A DNA stretch of 64,000 nt. It comes from Ariolimax columbianus (taxonomy: Eukaryota; Mollusca; Gastropoda; Stylommatophora; Arionidae). The position numbers and the translations under genes were made by a program. The stretch spans positions 27,880,901 to 27,944,900 of the forward strand of contig JAVGWX010000012.1 of the NCBI GenBank assembly GCA_036924085.1, in the 5' to 3' direction. Shown one piece after another: positions 1-12,060 of the stretch (positions are counted from its first letter, which is position 1; each line of letters opens with the position of its first letter). A model generated the notes under the pieces. That model was not told the origin of the DNA and did no database searches. It worked only from the letters and a program-made list of their open reading frames with translations.

Positions 1-150
1 CAGACTGTCTTAGTCAGCGTCAGGCAAAACATACTGATTAGGAGATGTTAGTCAGAGCAAGGCAAACATACTGATTAAGAGATGTTAGTCAGAGCAAGGC
101 AAACATACTGATTAGGAGATGTTAGTCAGGGGCATGCAAAACATAATGGT
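1..150. repeat. 37-bp tandem repeat, about 3-4 copies
   Basis: The phrase GAGATGTTAGTCAG with flanking AGGCAAACATACTGATTA recurs at 37-bp spacing from the window edge to about 145. The array may continue outside the window. No coding potential was seen. Confidence 0.85.
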
Positions 151-454
151 AAGGTCCCTCTTTCTCTTACATCCTCAGATCTAGGTCCCTCTTTCTCTTA
201 CATCCTCAGATCCAGGTCCCTCTTTCTCTTACATCCCCAGATCAAGGTTCCTCTTTCTCTTACATCCCCAGATCCAGGTACCTCTTTCTCTTACATCCTC
301 AGATCAATGTCCCTCTTTCTCTTACATCCTCATATCAAGGTCCACCTTTCTCTTACATCCTCAGATCAATGTCCCTCTTTCTCTTACATCCTCATATCAA
401 GGTCCACCTTTCTCTTACATCCTTCGATCAAGGTCCCTCTTTCTCTTACAAATG
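151..454. repeat. 31-bp minisatellite derived from a LINE 3' end
   Basis: About ten copies of a 31-bp unit (CATCCTCAGATCAAGG followed by TCCCTCTTTCTCTTA). The unit matches, with about four mismatches, the reverse complement of the last 31 bp around the stop codon of the I-group LINE fragment at 54.7 kb. The last unit runs without a break into antisense LINE sequence from 455 onward, so the array is a tandem expansion of that LINE's terminus. Confidence 0.85.
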
Positions 455-692
455 ACACCGTTGTTTGTAAGGCTGTTTTATCTCCATACAGCTTTTATCT
501 CATATCTGTCTCACGAGGCCAGCATTGTTCGTTCTGTTCCTGCGTAAGCGTGCAGCTTTGTAGTATGTGTTTCACGGTCTAGGTATGCTCCCCACATGGG
601 CACCTGTCACCTATCCCAATCCTCATTCTGTTGTAAAGAGGACCCTTGAGTCTGTTATGCTAAGTTCTCAGTCTGAAAATGATGACTTAGCA
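455..692 (-). mobile_element. I-group LINE (family B) 3' fragment, antisense
   Basis: Read on the minus strand this matches the C-terminal coding end of the LINE copy at 54.51-54.77 kb nearly base for base, including the codons for the CxC...H...C zinc-knuckle-like motif. Homology stops at GATGACTT near 690, which corresponds to the EEQVIIF region of the other copy. It is a truncated remnant with no functional reading frame. Its 3' end seeded the adjacent 31-bp array. Confidence 0.85.
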
Positions 693-1541
693 GCGTGGTT
701 GAGGACAATCAACTCTGACAACAAACAAGTGCTGCCTTGCAGGAAGGCTTGCGTCCGCCAAAGGCTAGAGAAGTACCCCAATAAATGTATGCTGACGACG
801 GATGTACTGGGCTCCAAGGTGAATTTTTTTTTAGCGACTTATTTTTAATGCATTACAATCGCTTGTGAACTTCTAGAGGACATTCGTGGAATCCTAGCCT
901 TCCACAGAACACCGGATGTGAAACTATGGATTAAATAATACCAGATGGCGTACCATGGGCTAAAAGGCCAAGGTAAATGTCGCCTTATTGGTGAAGCACA
1001 AGTTGGCGGACATAGCTTGACCATTGGTGGAGACCATTGGGGGGCATCCGTTTAATCCAAGGGAGACCAGACGGATTAAGTAACGATATTCCCTCGGAGA
1101 TCGAAAGGGCTGTTAATTTAGAAATAAATAATTAGCCAATGAACACTGCCATACAAATTCTGAAGGCGACTAATAATATGGTCAGTCGGTGTCTGTACTG
1201 AAATGTTTTTTCCTTCACTTCCGCCTCGCGCTCGGCTAGGAAGACGACAAGACCGAGTTTAATACCCGCGTGCGTTCATCATTCTTTTAATTTTTTATTA
1301 CATCTTTTCATTTGTTGACCTTTGTCCCAGACGAAGATCTGTTGGTCGAAACGTAGGTTTCGTACATGAGAGTGTATCTCAGCCATTATTGCATGTTTTT
1401 AAACCCATCAGCAACGACTAAAGATATGTTCTTATTCAGCGATTCTCACTTAGATCATTTCTACAATTCTATTTCAAATCAGTTAAGCACAGCTAAAATG
1501 TAGTTCATCTTTAATTTTTTTTAATTTTAATTTTATTTTAT
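693..1541. other. no recognisable gene
   Basis: No conserved protein or RNA feature seen on either strand. A motif at about 1330-1365 (CAGACGAAG...GTCGAAACG) resembles junction motifs seen near some retroelements but fails as a hammerhead core. Confidence 0.4.
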
Positions 1542-1668
1542 GTGTTTGCCTCACATGTTTCTACTGGCGGAGGCGCGCCTATTCCACCCCAGACCGTAGT
1601 CAATTTGGGCGATATTAAGACGCATAAACCAGTGCTTGGATGCGTGTGGGTATCTGTTTGTACCTAAC
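1542..1668 (-). mobile_element. R-element 3' fragment, antisense
   Basis: On the minus strand this matches the 3' ~125 bp of the R elements ending at 17,270 and 22,156. Shared blocks include CCAAGCACTGGTTTATGCGTC, shortened here to CCAAGCACTGGTTTATGCG, then GACTACGGTCTGGGGT and CTACTG...TAGAAAC. Only the 3' part is present. It shows that R is a dispersed family and not just the flank of the big satellite. Confidence 0.8.
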
Positions 1669-1794
1669 CTGGTGTTTCCGTGATGTTCCTCCCGTTGTTC
1701 CTCGCTTTTGATGTTCCTAGTTGTCCGCCGTAGGTATTTGCATAAATATGCACAATAGTTTTCCTGGGACCATTTTTATTTTCTGTCATACTTG

Positions 1795-1912
1795 ATTCGG
1801 ATCTCTTTTTTTTGTTTCCTGATTTCTTTCTTTCTTTTTTTTTTTTTCCCCCCTCTTCCCTTCTTTTTTTTTTTTTTTTTTTTTTTTCCTTCTATTTTAT
1901 AAAAAAAAATAT
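1795..1912. repeat. T-rich low-complexity tract
   Basis: Long T runs with interspersed C (A/G on the other strand). Reading frames here code only for lysine-rich low-complexity peptide and are not genes. Confidence 0.8.
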
Positions 1913-2394
1913 AAAGCCCCCTCATACATTTTATACACAATTGTGAAGATAGCAGTGTAGTGAGGTGTACAACGAGAATGAATGAGATGGAATGATTGGG
2001 AAATATAACAAACAATATACTTGATACATAAAGATTAAGAGTACAATATAAATTAATTGAAAAGTGTCTTCCTTCTGTTGTGAGGCCCATCTGTGTTGAC
2101 TTCCTTCTGTCTGGTCTTGGTGTATCAGGTTTTGCCTGCTCTCATATTTTTCCATCGCATTCATGTACTCCAACTTGTAAGCGATTCACTGATTTGTGTG
2201 TCACCTTGTAGATCCCTCATCTCACCTGTGCCCTCTAGCTCTCGCAGTCAATTATGTGTTGAATGTGTGGTAGGCTCAGGAACAGAAGAACAATAGAAAG
2301 GTAGATAATTGATTAAATGATTATAGATAAAAAAGGTTGATGTAGTAGTAGTATAATTATATTAAGTGTGGATATATAGTGGTGAGGATGCCCG
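1913..2394. other. no recognisable gene
   Basis: AT-rich sequence. No conserved product, SINE head or repeat unit recognised. Confidence 0.4.
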
Positions 2395-2535
2395 CAGAAG
2401 GGATATACATATATAAACCTATAAATACATACATAAGTGTAAATTAAAATGTCCACATATATATACTCATACGTACATATCTACACACCTACATATCTAC
2501 ACATCTACATATGTGCACATCTACATGTGTGCACA
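2395..2535. repeat. ACATAT/CTACAC-rich simple repeat
   Basis: Irregular tetra- to hexanucleotide repeat with ATACATA, CTACATATCTACAC and similar phrases. Confidence 0.6.
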
Positions 2536-3244
2536 CTGTAGCGTTCGTGATTTGTCACACCCACTTGCTACATAACCGATGGGCTAATTGTAGTGTGAGT
2601 CCGTTACATCATCAGTCGACGCATCCTCCCACTGAATCCACAAGCATCGACCACCGATCACCACGTGCAAGGCACAGGCGACACAGAAACTGTGGCCAAG
2701 CTAGAGCAATCCACCGAGTCTATCGCCACATGGGCACCTGTGTGTTAATTTACCCACGGACAACAATAGGTCAAATTTAGTAGAATGTAACCACACGAAG
2801 CACCACATTTTTAAGTCGCGAGGTATACCGCTGTCATTTTCAGATCCAACTCCGCACGTGGAAAATGGACCTCCTGCACCGCAGGAGAATAACCCCGTGT
2901 GCAGTCATCGCAAGAAAGACGAATCTTACGCATCGTCGGACTGCGCACCAAACAAAGTGTCAAGACCTGCTATGTCTCCAACAGCCCACCAAGAACGCTT
3001 AGAGATGGTCGCACATGTCAGCAGGGCATTTCTGCTCGCTCCGGCACATGGCTAGAGGGTACACGTCTGTCCTACAGGGAGACCACTCTCTTCATGTATT
3101 GAGCAAAGAGATGAATGGTATTGCCTTCCGTAAATCAGAGCCAGGAGCTGCCAATAATGCTGCCATAAAATGGGACATCCACCTCCGTGAGGCTTGTGCA
3201 AATTCATCAATTGCCCACAAAACTCACAACCCAGCATCAAGGTC
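2536..3244. other. unassigned, possibly a decayed coding fragment
   Basis: Between 2840 and 3240 all three forward frames are fairly open, and the GC content is higher than in the surroundings. I could not match any frame to a known family. It may be a decayed mobile-element coding region, but I name no function. Confidence 0.3.
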
Positions 3245-3312
3245 TCTTTTGGGTCAACAACAAACAAAAACAAACAAAACAAAACAACAAAAACAACAAA
3301 AAAAAACAAACT
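3245..3312. repeat. A-rich (ACAAA)n tract
   Basis: Interspersed CAA/ACAAA units ending in an A run. It could be the poly(A)-like tail of a plus-strand retroelement lying just upstream. Confidence 0.7.
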
Positions 3313-4032
3313 AAGTGACAGCTGTACACACAGTTATTTTGGTATGGAAGACTGTGTGGTCATAGAATTTCAGAAAGGGTGTGCCCTTAGCAGGCTCCAG
3401 GATGTCTGAGACGCCCAGCTAGTCAAGTTATCAACAAGAACAAATTTGATATTTTGTTTCTTTAAGTACGGTGACCCTACCAATAGTCATTTTTATACTG
3501 CTGGATTCGTCACGTCCATCTACACACGATTTTTGCCGGTAAACGCACCGCATGCTAGATCACAAATGGCTTTTGACCGATTTATTATTTTTCCACCGAT
3601 TGGGCCAGGCCGACTTTTTGGGGGGAAAGGTGAAGTAGGTTGTTGGGAAAGATCTTTATCTTGTACATCCGCCCATTTTACTTGTTTAGGTGACAGAACT
3701 ACGCTTGAATTGGAGACCAACAGTTGTGTCGATATTGTAAACACAGTATCGATTCTTTGTTATGGTTTCCATGGTTTTCCATCGGAGCGCCTAGGCCCTA
3801 TCCGGGAAGGTCCAAATATTTAAATTTTTCCGAAAAATTCACATTCATCTTCTTGTATCTCAGAAACCAACAAGCATACAACAACAACACCGACACCAAC
3901 AAGTTCTTCATTCAATTGTGTCTATAAACACAAGAAAATCATACTTATTGACCACCAAATAGAACAGTTATAATTTTTGAAATTTGCAAAATTAAAAAAT
4001 GTGAGAAATTTTCAAAAACTCAATGCAGTGTG
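3313..4032. other. no recognisable gene
   Basis: No conserved protein, SINE head or tandem unit recognised on either strand. Confidence 0.4.
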
Positions 4033-5087
4033 CTAAAGGTTAAGTACCGCTTTTTCTATTACTTTCTCTGTTTGTTTTTTAATTGTTTGGTAAGATTTTT
4101 GGTTGTCTTCTGTTTTGTATTTCCTGTATTTCTTTAGAGCTTTTTGTCTTTTTTTAATATGGTTAGTGCATTCCTCATTCCACCAGGGTACAGGTGTTTT
4201 GTTGTTTTTACGGTTACCGTAATGGTTTTCTTTTCCTGTGGATTGTATTAAGTTAGCTGGCATGTTTTTGTTGGGAATGTGCTTTATAGCTATCTGCAGG
4301 ATGTTGGTTGTTAGGTTATGGTTGAATACGTCTACGTTATCTGAGATTAAGTCTTCTCTTTTGAGTCTGAGCAGATCTTCTTGGAATCCGTTCCAGTCTG
4401 CCTTATGGTAGTTGAAATAGGGTCTGATTGATCCAGTGTTTCGTATGTATTTTTCTTTTAAATAAATTGCTATGGGCAGGTGGTCCGATCCTGCATTATC
4501 CAGAACTTCCCATTTGATGGTTGCTAAGTTTGGCGTCATTATTGTGATGTCTATAGCCGTATCTGATCCATTTGGATTGTTATTTATTCTGGTCATTGAC
4601 CCATCGTTTATTATTATTAGATTGTTTTCTTCGCAGAAGGTCATTATTTGTTTCCCTGCCGTGTCTATCGCGCTTCCTCCCCATGCTGGATGATGTGCGT
4701 TGAAATCCCCTACTATGATTGTTCTATTGTTTATTTGTGCTTTGGTTGTTTCCATGTCATTTGTGGGGAATTTTCCTCTTGGGTTGTATATGTTTATTAT
4801 TGTGATGCTCGCTGGACTACTGTCTATTTTAATGGATAGGCCTTCTAGGTTTTCGGTATTAAATGGATCCCAGTCCATTATTTTGTATTCTTCATTTACT
4901 ATAAAGGCTACTCCTCCTTTCGCTCCTGTCTCTCTATCGTTCCTAACTATATTGTATTTTGGATGGTTGGGTTGAGCATGGTTTCTTGAATCGCATATAT
5001 TATTGTTTCTTTTCCCAGATTGGCCAGTCCTAGGTATGGCTTAAAGTATTTGTGTAGGCCTCTGCAGTTCCATTGTATTATTTTCAT
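4033..5087 (-). pseudogene. Non-LTR retrotransposon ORF2, endonuclease half (I/Jockey-type), truncated
   Basis: Minus-strand remnant of a LINE ORF2. The N-terminus at 5087 reads MKIIQWNCRGL, the usual opening of an apurinic/apyrimidinic-like endonuclease domain that nicks target DNA for target-primed reverse transcription. A frameshift near 4945 separates it from a 281-residue open frame at 4878-4033. In that frame GDFNAHHPAWGG (residues 57-68), a DTAIDITI block (about 106-113) and SDHLP (131-135) are the expected endonuclease motifs. A basic linker rich in K and N follows. The frame ends before any reverse transcriptase motif, so the 3' part of the element is missing. Clade assignment rests on motif style alone. 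Confidence 0.85.
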
Positions 5088-6984
5088 TTTGTGTTTTTTT
5101 TTGACTTTGCTTGTGCTACGTGGAATTGTTAGTCTTTTTTGAGGTTCAGTGGTTCAATCCGGTCCAATTCTATAAAAGTATTGTTCTGATTTGGGAGATT
5201 TATTTTTATTTTTTAAATTAAATTTGTATTATCTATCTATTAGATTATGCTTGCAAGGTTCTGACCTTGGCTGTTTTCCACTCTTTTCAAACAAAGTTTT
5301 GATTCATCAATATTTATAAAATAGCATAAATCATATTACCTTGATTCTGCATGGGCGATGTTTTACAAACCGATACTTTACCCTGTTGCTTGTGCTTCCT
5401 GTTTTACAGCATTTCCGAATATCCTCTTCACGTCTTTGTCTCGCGCGCCTGGCTCTGAGTAGATGGATAGACCTGGGGGTCCTACTTTTGTTTGATGTTG
5501 ACCGATTGATTTATTGACTGAGCGCTTATCTTATTTATTTGAAGTGCGCGGACGTATCGGAGAGCCCTACGTCTTATGTCCAGGTCCTCTGGCTATCCGG
5601 TCCCCTAGCGCTGTTAGTTTTGTTACTTCTGTGCTTTAATCATTTGTAATTTCTTAATAACTACTTCTGCGTGTCTCTGAATCCGTGTCTAAAGTTTTGT
5701 TCTTCCCCTATTAGTTCTTGTGCGTTCAGTCATCAGTATTATTTCCACTATTTTGATGTTGTATAGTTTCTGTGGCACTATTTTCCTTGTTGTGCCATAA
5801 TACTGTTGATGTGAGTTATTATTTATATTACTTACCAATGCGGTATGTGTGTTCTCTGCAATACTGTCCTGTTTGCGGATGTTTAAACCATTATAGGCAT
5901 TCCATTTTGTGTGTTTTTTAAGGTGCTTTTACCTCCTTATTAAGTTTCTAACTTGCATTTTCTTCCCCTCCCGATTGCACGTTTTGGATGGTTCTCCCAT
6001 TTCCTGTCTTATTTGCCCGACTTTTTAATGTCCGTTATCGGCTCTTATTGGTTTGGCATACTGTGATAGTGTGTGTTGGTAGCAATTGTGTTTTGTTGCG
6101 TTGATTATACTGTAGTAGTCTGTACTTGTCATCTCCCCGGGAGTTGATTATTTATTTTCCGATGCATATCGGTGCACTGAGCTTGCTTTCCCCCCCCCCC
6201 CCTTTCCCATTGCTAGCAGAGCTGATACCCGTGTTATGAGGACTGTTATTTGTGCTATGGTCCCTAGCCTACCAAGTCTACTTATCCACTTTGTGAGCTC
6301 TTGTGGCTGGTTAGGTGTAATTGTTGCGCCGACTCGAAGTTCCTAAATTATACCAGTTCTAAGAATAATGTGTCTCCCTGTTTCTACTATACGATATAAA
6401 TCAGTTGGTGGCACAATATGAGCTGTGGATTTTGGTGGGAAAGGAAAACGCTACGTGTATCATTGTGATTGAGATTCCTATCCAGATAGATGTGACTAAT
6501 ATAAACCACAGGCTCGTGTGTTTGATTTAATCCAAAACTAACATACATATAATAACATGATCAATTAAAATATCTTTATTATAATAAATAATAATAACAT
6601 GGAGTAACCTAGCTGGCAATATTAGGTAGACACAAGAAATACACATGGCTATTAAAGATGGGGCGATAAAGAACAACAATACGTACAGGAAGAGAGCTCA
6701 TAGGGGAAGTATGTGACTTGAGAGGACAGAGAAATAAGGACATAAGACATTCAAAAGGGAAACATAAAAGCTACTGCTTATTCCCTTTATTTATTTTTGC
6801 TCTTAAGAAACAGGCAAGTATTTGCTATTTTATTTCATTAAAGATAACCAATTACCAGTCATCTCAACCTACGACACCCGAATAGCTACAGGATATCAAA
6901 AGTGGATATGGAGACCTAGTGGGGATACGTCACACTAAAGAAAATACGAACCTTTTTGATAACACTAGTTCATGTAGAGCGAGG
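5088..6984. other. unassigned; may hold the LINE 5' region
   Basis: No frame over 60 codons. On the minus strand around 5400-5480 a short stretch (SIYSEPGARDKD) could be remnant ORF1 of the adjacent LINE, but this is weak. A 13-15 base C run lies at about 6190-6204. Nothing else was recognised. Confidence 0.35.
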
Positions 6985-8060
6985 ATGTATAGACAACCCA
7001 TCAAACTATAAATACTACCCGTAGGATAATCCTCACAATGGTAGCTCCTATGGGTAAATCCATCGTCGATATACAAATTAGTGATAATATTCCAGACAAT
7101 ATCTACTCACCTCAGGTGCATATGCACATCTCTTAATATTTTCCTCCCTTTTTATATTGTATTCTTTAATCTTTAAAATTGAAATTCTCTTTTTATCTAT
7201 TTTTTACTTTTGTCGATTTAATATATAGTAACTCTGCGTAGCGAGGAGTCAGTGAGCCAACCCTGCAAAAATAAATACTATTTGTGGGATAAAACTCACA
7301 ATGTTGCTTATTCTGGGAATCACCCTTACCGCTATACAGATTATATTATCTCAGAGACACTCTCCCCAAATTCCTTATTGTAATTATTTCACTTTTGTGG
7401 ATAGCGAAGAGAAAGTGAACCAACCCTACAAAATGTCAATATTATTTGTGGGGCAAACCTCACAGTGCTATTTACTATGGGAATCACCCTCACCGCTAAA
7501 CAGATTATATTATCTCAGAGACACTCCCCAAATTCCTTATGGTTTTTATTTTACTTTTGTGGATAGCGAAGAGAAAGTGAACCAACCCTATAAAATGTCA
7601 ATATTATTTGTGGGGCAAACCTCACAGTGCTATTTACTATGGGAATCACCCTCACCGCTAAACAGATTATATTATCTCAGAGACACTCCCCAAATTTCTT
7701 ATTGTTATTATTTCACTTTTGTGGAAAGCGAAGAGAAAGTGAACCAACCCTACAAAATGTCAATATTATTTGTGGGGCAAACCTCACAGTGTTATTAACT
7801 ATGGGACATCACACTCACTGCTAGACTGAATATTATATCTCAGAGACATGCCCCAAATTGATTTAATTTTTATTTATTTGCCTGGTGTGGATATGCCCAT
7901 ATTTTATTACTTTCCTTTTGCGGATAGAGAGGTGAAAGTGAGCCAACCCAACAATCTGTAAAGATTATTTGTGGGATAACCCTCACAATGCTACTTACTC
8001 TGGGAATCACCATCACCGCTATTCAAATCATTTATATACTATGTCTGAGACCCTCTTCTA
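6985..8060. repeat. 162-bp tandem repeat, about six copies
   Basis: ATAGCGAAGA starts at 7401 and 7563, and a variant starts at 7725, so the period is exactly 162 bp. The three central copies are nearly identical. Outer copies at about 6990-7110, 7238-7400 and 7925-8050 are diverged. Because 162 is divisible by three, a 165-codon frame (7301-7798) stays open, but it has no homology or coding bias and I do not call it a gene. Confidence 0.9.
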
Positions 8061-8499
8061 GTAAAACAAACCTAAAGTTCATATTTAATTTTCCCCCTGA
8101 CCGCTTTTATGTCTCGAATTGTGGATACGTTCGTGCCGATACTTCCTGTCCTTAAAAATTAAACTGGCAAAAAATCCGAAAAAGCAGTCACGGGTGCGCG
8201 ATTCACCAAAAATGTATTTAGAAAGAATATAACTATTACTAAGAGAGTGAACAAATAAACAGTGCATGCTTCGGGTCATTAAATGAAGTACGGGTCTAAC
8301 ACCATGTTCCCAATAAGTCTTACGGCTTACCATACTTTACTTAACATGAAAGAGCGCCGGAAGTGCTGATGGGCCTGAGAGACGAATAAAGAATAGTAAT
8401 ACTGTAAACCTGCCAACCGTGTCGTCAAACGGGACAAGGGAGGGCTGGGCATGGAGCCGTTTATCTCATCTGTAGAATTATTAAACCCCAAAAAACGTA
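8061..8499. other. no recognisable gene
   Basis: A short minus-strand open frame (8085-8333) has no recognisable family. No repeat unit seen. Confidence 0.35.
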
Positions 8500-9160
8500 T
8501 ACAAATATTGAAGTCAACTGAAAAGCGATATGCAACTTAACCTTTCAAGACAGAAAAAGGTTCGATAATGACGTAATACAAAGAAGGCTGCCAAGAACCT
8601 GCACGTGTGACTAATCTTTTTACGACTATGAAAACCGTCAGATTTAATATCTGGAACGTTCACATGGTGTACGATCAGGGCAAAGTTACACGCACGACAG
8701 TGGAGATGAGGAACTTCAACATTGATATCATAGGACATACTTATCGATACCAGGAATTGAGACAATGAAACTAAACACGGGAAATGATGCTGTCCTCGGG
8801 GCACATTGAAGAAGCTGCACACCGTAGTCAAGGCGTTACCTCAAAGCTGTTAAAATGCATCAATCAGCGACAAAGAGGAATCAGCTAAAGAAGAACTTAA
8901 CACCATTCTTCAACATACCATGGATAAACGGAGGAAGAAAGAACTGACCAATTGTATGGGAGACCTAAATGACAATATCAGTTTTGAAGAAATCGTAAGT
9001 AAGCATGGAATAGGGACTAAACAAGAAAACGGTAAAACACGTATCGACTACTGTGCTTTACATCAACCGGTGATTGGTTGCAGAATTGTTCTACATAAAA
9101 TGATATGGAAAGCAATATTTACGTCATCAGACCACATATGAAGGGGGCAAAGTGACTGCT
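8500..9160 (+). pseudogene. RTE-like (CFDP2-like) LINE endonuclease, decayed
   Basis: Broken plus-strand frames show endonuclease landmarks. FNIWNVHMVYDQGK, with IDIIGHT further on, corresponds to the N-terminal block. MGDLNDNIS and KHGIGTKQENGKTR with DYCALHQPVIG (frame at 8920-9141) correspond to the GDLNAKIG...HG.G..N.NG...DFC block. Stops and frameshifts separate the blocks. The reverse transcriptase part resumes after the microsatellite at about 10,080, so one element seems to be split by that expansion. Confidence 0.75.
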
Positions 9161-9356
9161 GACACTCGTTGAGACAGAGAAAATAGACATATTGAAGAGG
9201 TCAAGCAACAGCCAGACACGCTAGCCTTCTCAGCATGGTTGAACGATCTGTTGCACAGACTCCGACTCACCGATCGGCCTTTATAGCCATAGCAGACAGT
9301 GTTGAAATACAGAAGACAGAGCTGGACAAAACTCACAGGGCGCCACGCCAAGAACT

Positions 9357-10008
9357 CACAATACATACATATATACTTACATACATACATCCACACGCAC
9401 ACATACACGCATGCACACACACACACACACACAAACATACATACATACACACACTCAAACATACATACATACATACATTCACACGCACACATACACGCAT
9501 GCACACACACACAAACATACATACATACACACACACTCAAACATACATACATTCACACGCACATACGCACGCACGCACACACACACACACAAACATACAT
9601 ACATACACACACACTCATACATACATTCACACGCACATACGCATGCATACACACACACACACACATACACACACATATACACACACTCAAACATACATAC
9701 ATACATACATATATTCACACGCACATACGCACGCACACACACATACACACACACATACACACACATACATACACACACACTCAAACATACATACATATAT
9801 TCACACGCACATACGCACGCACGCACATACACACACATATACACACACATACATACACACACACTCAAACATACATACATACATACATATATTCACACGC
9901 ACACACACACATACACACACATACATACACACACACTCAAACATACATACATACATACATATATTCACACGCACACACACATATACACATACACACATAC
10001 AACACATA
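9357..10008. repeat. (CA)n/(CATA)n compound microsatellite with a longer-period order
   Basis: About 650 bp of ACAC/ACATAC repeats. Within it a block of roughly 100-120 bp (CATACATTCACACGCACATACGCACG then CA-rich sequence and ACACTCAAAC, abbreviated) recurs about six times. The long open frames of Thr/His/Ile (plus) and Cys/Val/Tyr (minus) are low-complexity artefacts. Confidence 0.95.
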
Positions 10009-10059
10009 GCTGTGAGAATAACAGACAGCCTCTAATTACAGAACGGGTCGTTGATACCA

Positions 10060-10430
10060 ATTAGCTTAACTGCATATAATAGTTAAAACAAAGTATCAGC
10101 AATTGAAAGCAATACTTGACATCGGATTCATAAACTACGATGAAGCATTTGACAGCTGGCAGAGAATCACTCTAATGGTTTCTCAAGTACTATGGAGTGC
10201 CCATGAAAGTCACAAATTTAATTAAGAAATGGTAAGAAGATATAGAGCGAGTTCTACATGAAGGTCAGCTTTCTGAATCCTTTGAGATACAATGAATATA
10301 TTGTCTCTGGGAGATGCACGGACATTGGGATGACAGTGGAGGGAGAAATCAATGCTCAAACTAAAGACATTGTAACATGTTATGTAACAGTTTATATGAT
10401 AAAAAAAGCAAGTTTAAGATCACGTAGTAC
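10060..10430 (+). pseudogene. RTE-like reverse transcriptase fragment
   Basis: The plus-strand frame reads GFINYDEAFDS near 10,130, a decayed version of the motif A block FIDYEKAFDS that carries the first catalytic aspartate. It is followed by out-of-frame matches to the block leading to the GVRQGC motif. It is probably the continuation of the endonuclease remnant at 8.5-9.16 kb. Too broken to function. Confidence 0.65.
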
Positions 10431-10539
10431 AGAAACACTTCGGATCTTCATTTTATTCTTCCTCATATTCTTCTCCTTTATGTTCTTTTATGTTTCTCTT
10501 TTTTAAAAATCAAAATGCGATATATTGTGCCGCATTCAA

Positions 10540-11801
10540 CAAATGAACTGTGTTATCTGCGTCTCTACGAGCCGGTGAATTCACTTCATTTACTGTGATA
10601 TCTCAGTATCTATGAGCCGGTACATTCACTCCATGGACTGTGATATCTCAGTCTCAATGAGCCGGTACATTCACTTCATGGACTGTGATATCTCAGTCTC
10701 TATGAGCCGGTACATTCACTTCATGGACTGCGATATCTGAGTCTCTATGAGCCGGTACATTCACTTCATGGACTGCGATATCTCAGTCTCTATAAGCCGG
10801 TACATTCACTTCATGGACTGCGATATCTGAGTCTATATGAGCCGGTACATTCACTTCATGGACTGCGATATCTCAGTCTCTATGAGCGGGTACATTCACT
10901 TCATGGACTGCGATATCTCAGTCTCTATGAGCCGCTACATTCACTTCATGGACTGTGATATCTCAGTCTCTATGAGCCGGTACATTCACTCCATGGACTG
11001 TGATATCTCAGTCTCTATGAACCGGTACATTCACTTCATGGACTGCGATATCTGAGTCTCTATGAGCCGGTACATTCACTTCATGGACTGCGATATCTGA
11101 GTCTCTATGAGCCGGTACATTCACTCCATGGACTGCGATATCTGAGTCTCTATGAGCCGGTACATTCACTCCATGGACTGCGATATCTGAGTATCTATGA
11201 GCCGGTACATTCACTCCATGGACTGTGATATCTCAGTCTCTATGAGCCGGTACATTCACTTCATGGACTGTGATATCTGAGTCTCTATGAGCCGGTACAT
11301 TCACTCCATGGACTGCGATATCTGAGTCTCTATGAGCCGGTACATTCACTTCATGGACTGCAATATCTGCGATTCTATGCTTGGTTACATTCAACAGATA
11401 CACTGCGATATGTCCGACTTTAGGAGCTGCTTCATTCACTTCATGGACCGCGATACAGCTGCCGTATGAGCCGGTACATTCACTCCATGGACTGCGATAT
11501 CTGAGTATCTATGAGCCGGTACATTCACTCCATGGACTGTGATATCTCAGTCTCTATGAGCCGGTACATTCACTTCATGGACTGTGATATCTGAGTCTCT
11601 ATGAGCCGGTACATTCACTCCATGGACTGCGATATCTGAGTCTCTATGAGCCGGTACATTCACTTCATGGACTGCAATATCTGCGATTCTATGCTTGGTT
11701 ACATTCAACAGATACACTGCGATATGTCCGACTTTAGGAGCTGCTTCATTCACTTCATGGACCGCGATACAGCTGCCGTATGAGCCGGTACATTCACTTC
11801 A
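10540..11801. repeat. 45-bp tandem repeat with a 314-bp higher-order duplication
   Basis: The unit GAGCCGGTACATTCACTTCATGG plus ACTGCGATATCTGAGTCTCTAT (45 bp together) is repeated about 19 times to about 11,370. It then passes through a variant block (CTTGGTTACATTCAACAG ... GACTTTAGGAGCTG). A 314-bp segment (about 11,174-11,487) is repeated almost perfectly at 11,488-11,801. Frames stay open because 45 is a multiple of three. Confidence 0.95.
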
Positions 11802-11805
11802 TTTG

Positions 11806-12060
11806 AGGGTTCGGGTAGCGGAATGGTAGATCTCTTGCTTCTCACAATAGATCACCGAGTTTGATCTCCGTTATTGATTCGCTCAAGACAACCCAGCTGT
11901 AAATTGATTATGGCTTACCTTTAGGTAAGGAAAGACAACGTGTAAGGTAACTGGCAACCCCTACATCACACAAAGCTGAGCCTCATTTGCAATGAAGTCT
12001 AACACTTCATCCACAACAGCGTTGTCTGATGTCGGAATACCTTCATCTTCATTATTTTAC
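11806..12060 (+). mobile_element. tRNA-headed SINE
   Basis: The head has a box A-like GGTAGCGGAATGGTAGAT and a box B-like GAGTTTGATCTCC. It is followed by CGCTCAAGACAACCCAGCTGTAAAT and a body with TTACCTTTAGGTAAGG. The same CAACCCAGCTSTAAAT block recurs in the SINE at 16.9-17.4 kb. No tRNA fold is kept, so it is a SINE and not a tRNA gene. Confidence 0.75.

Noticed and set aside
1325..1370. Hammerhead ribozyme or Penelope-like motif (CAGACGA...GAAAC)
   Set aside because: The core would need CUGANGA, but position U4 is A here, and stems I and III are weak. No Penelope reverse transcriptase lies nearby.
7301..7798. 165-codon frame with three 54-residue repeats
   Set aside because: It follows the 162-bp tandem unit exactly and has no homology. 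A unit divisible by three explains it.
9235..10064. Long Thr/His/Ile and Cys/Val/Tyr frames
   Set aside because: Low-complexity CA/CATA repeat read in several frames on both strands.
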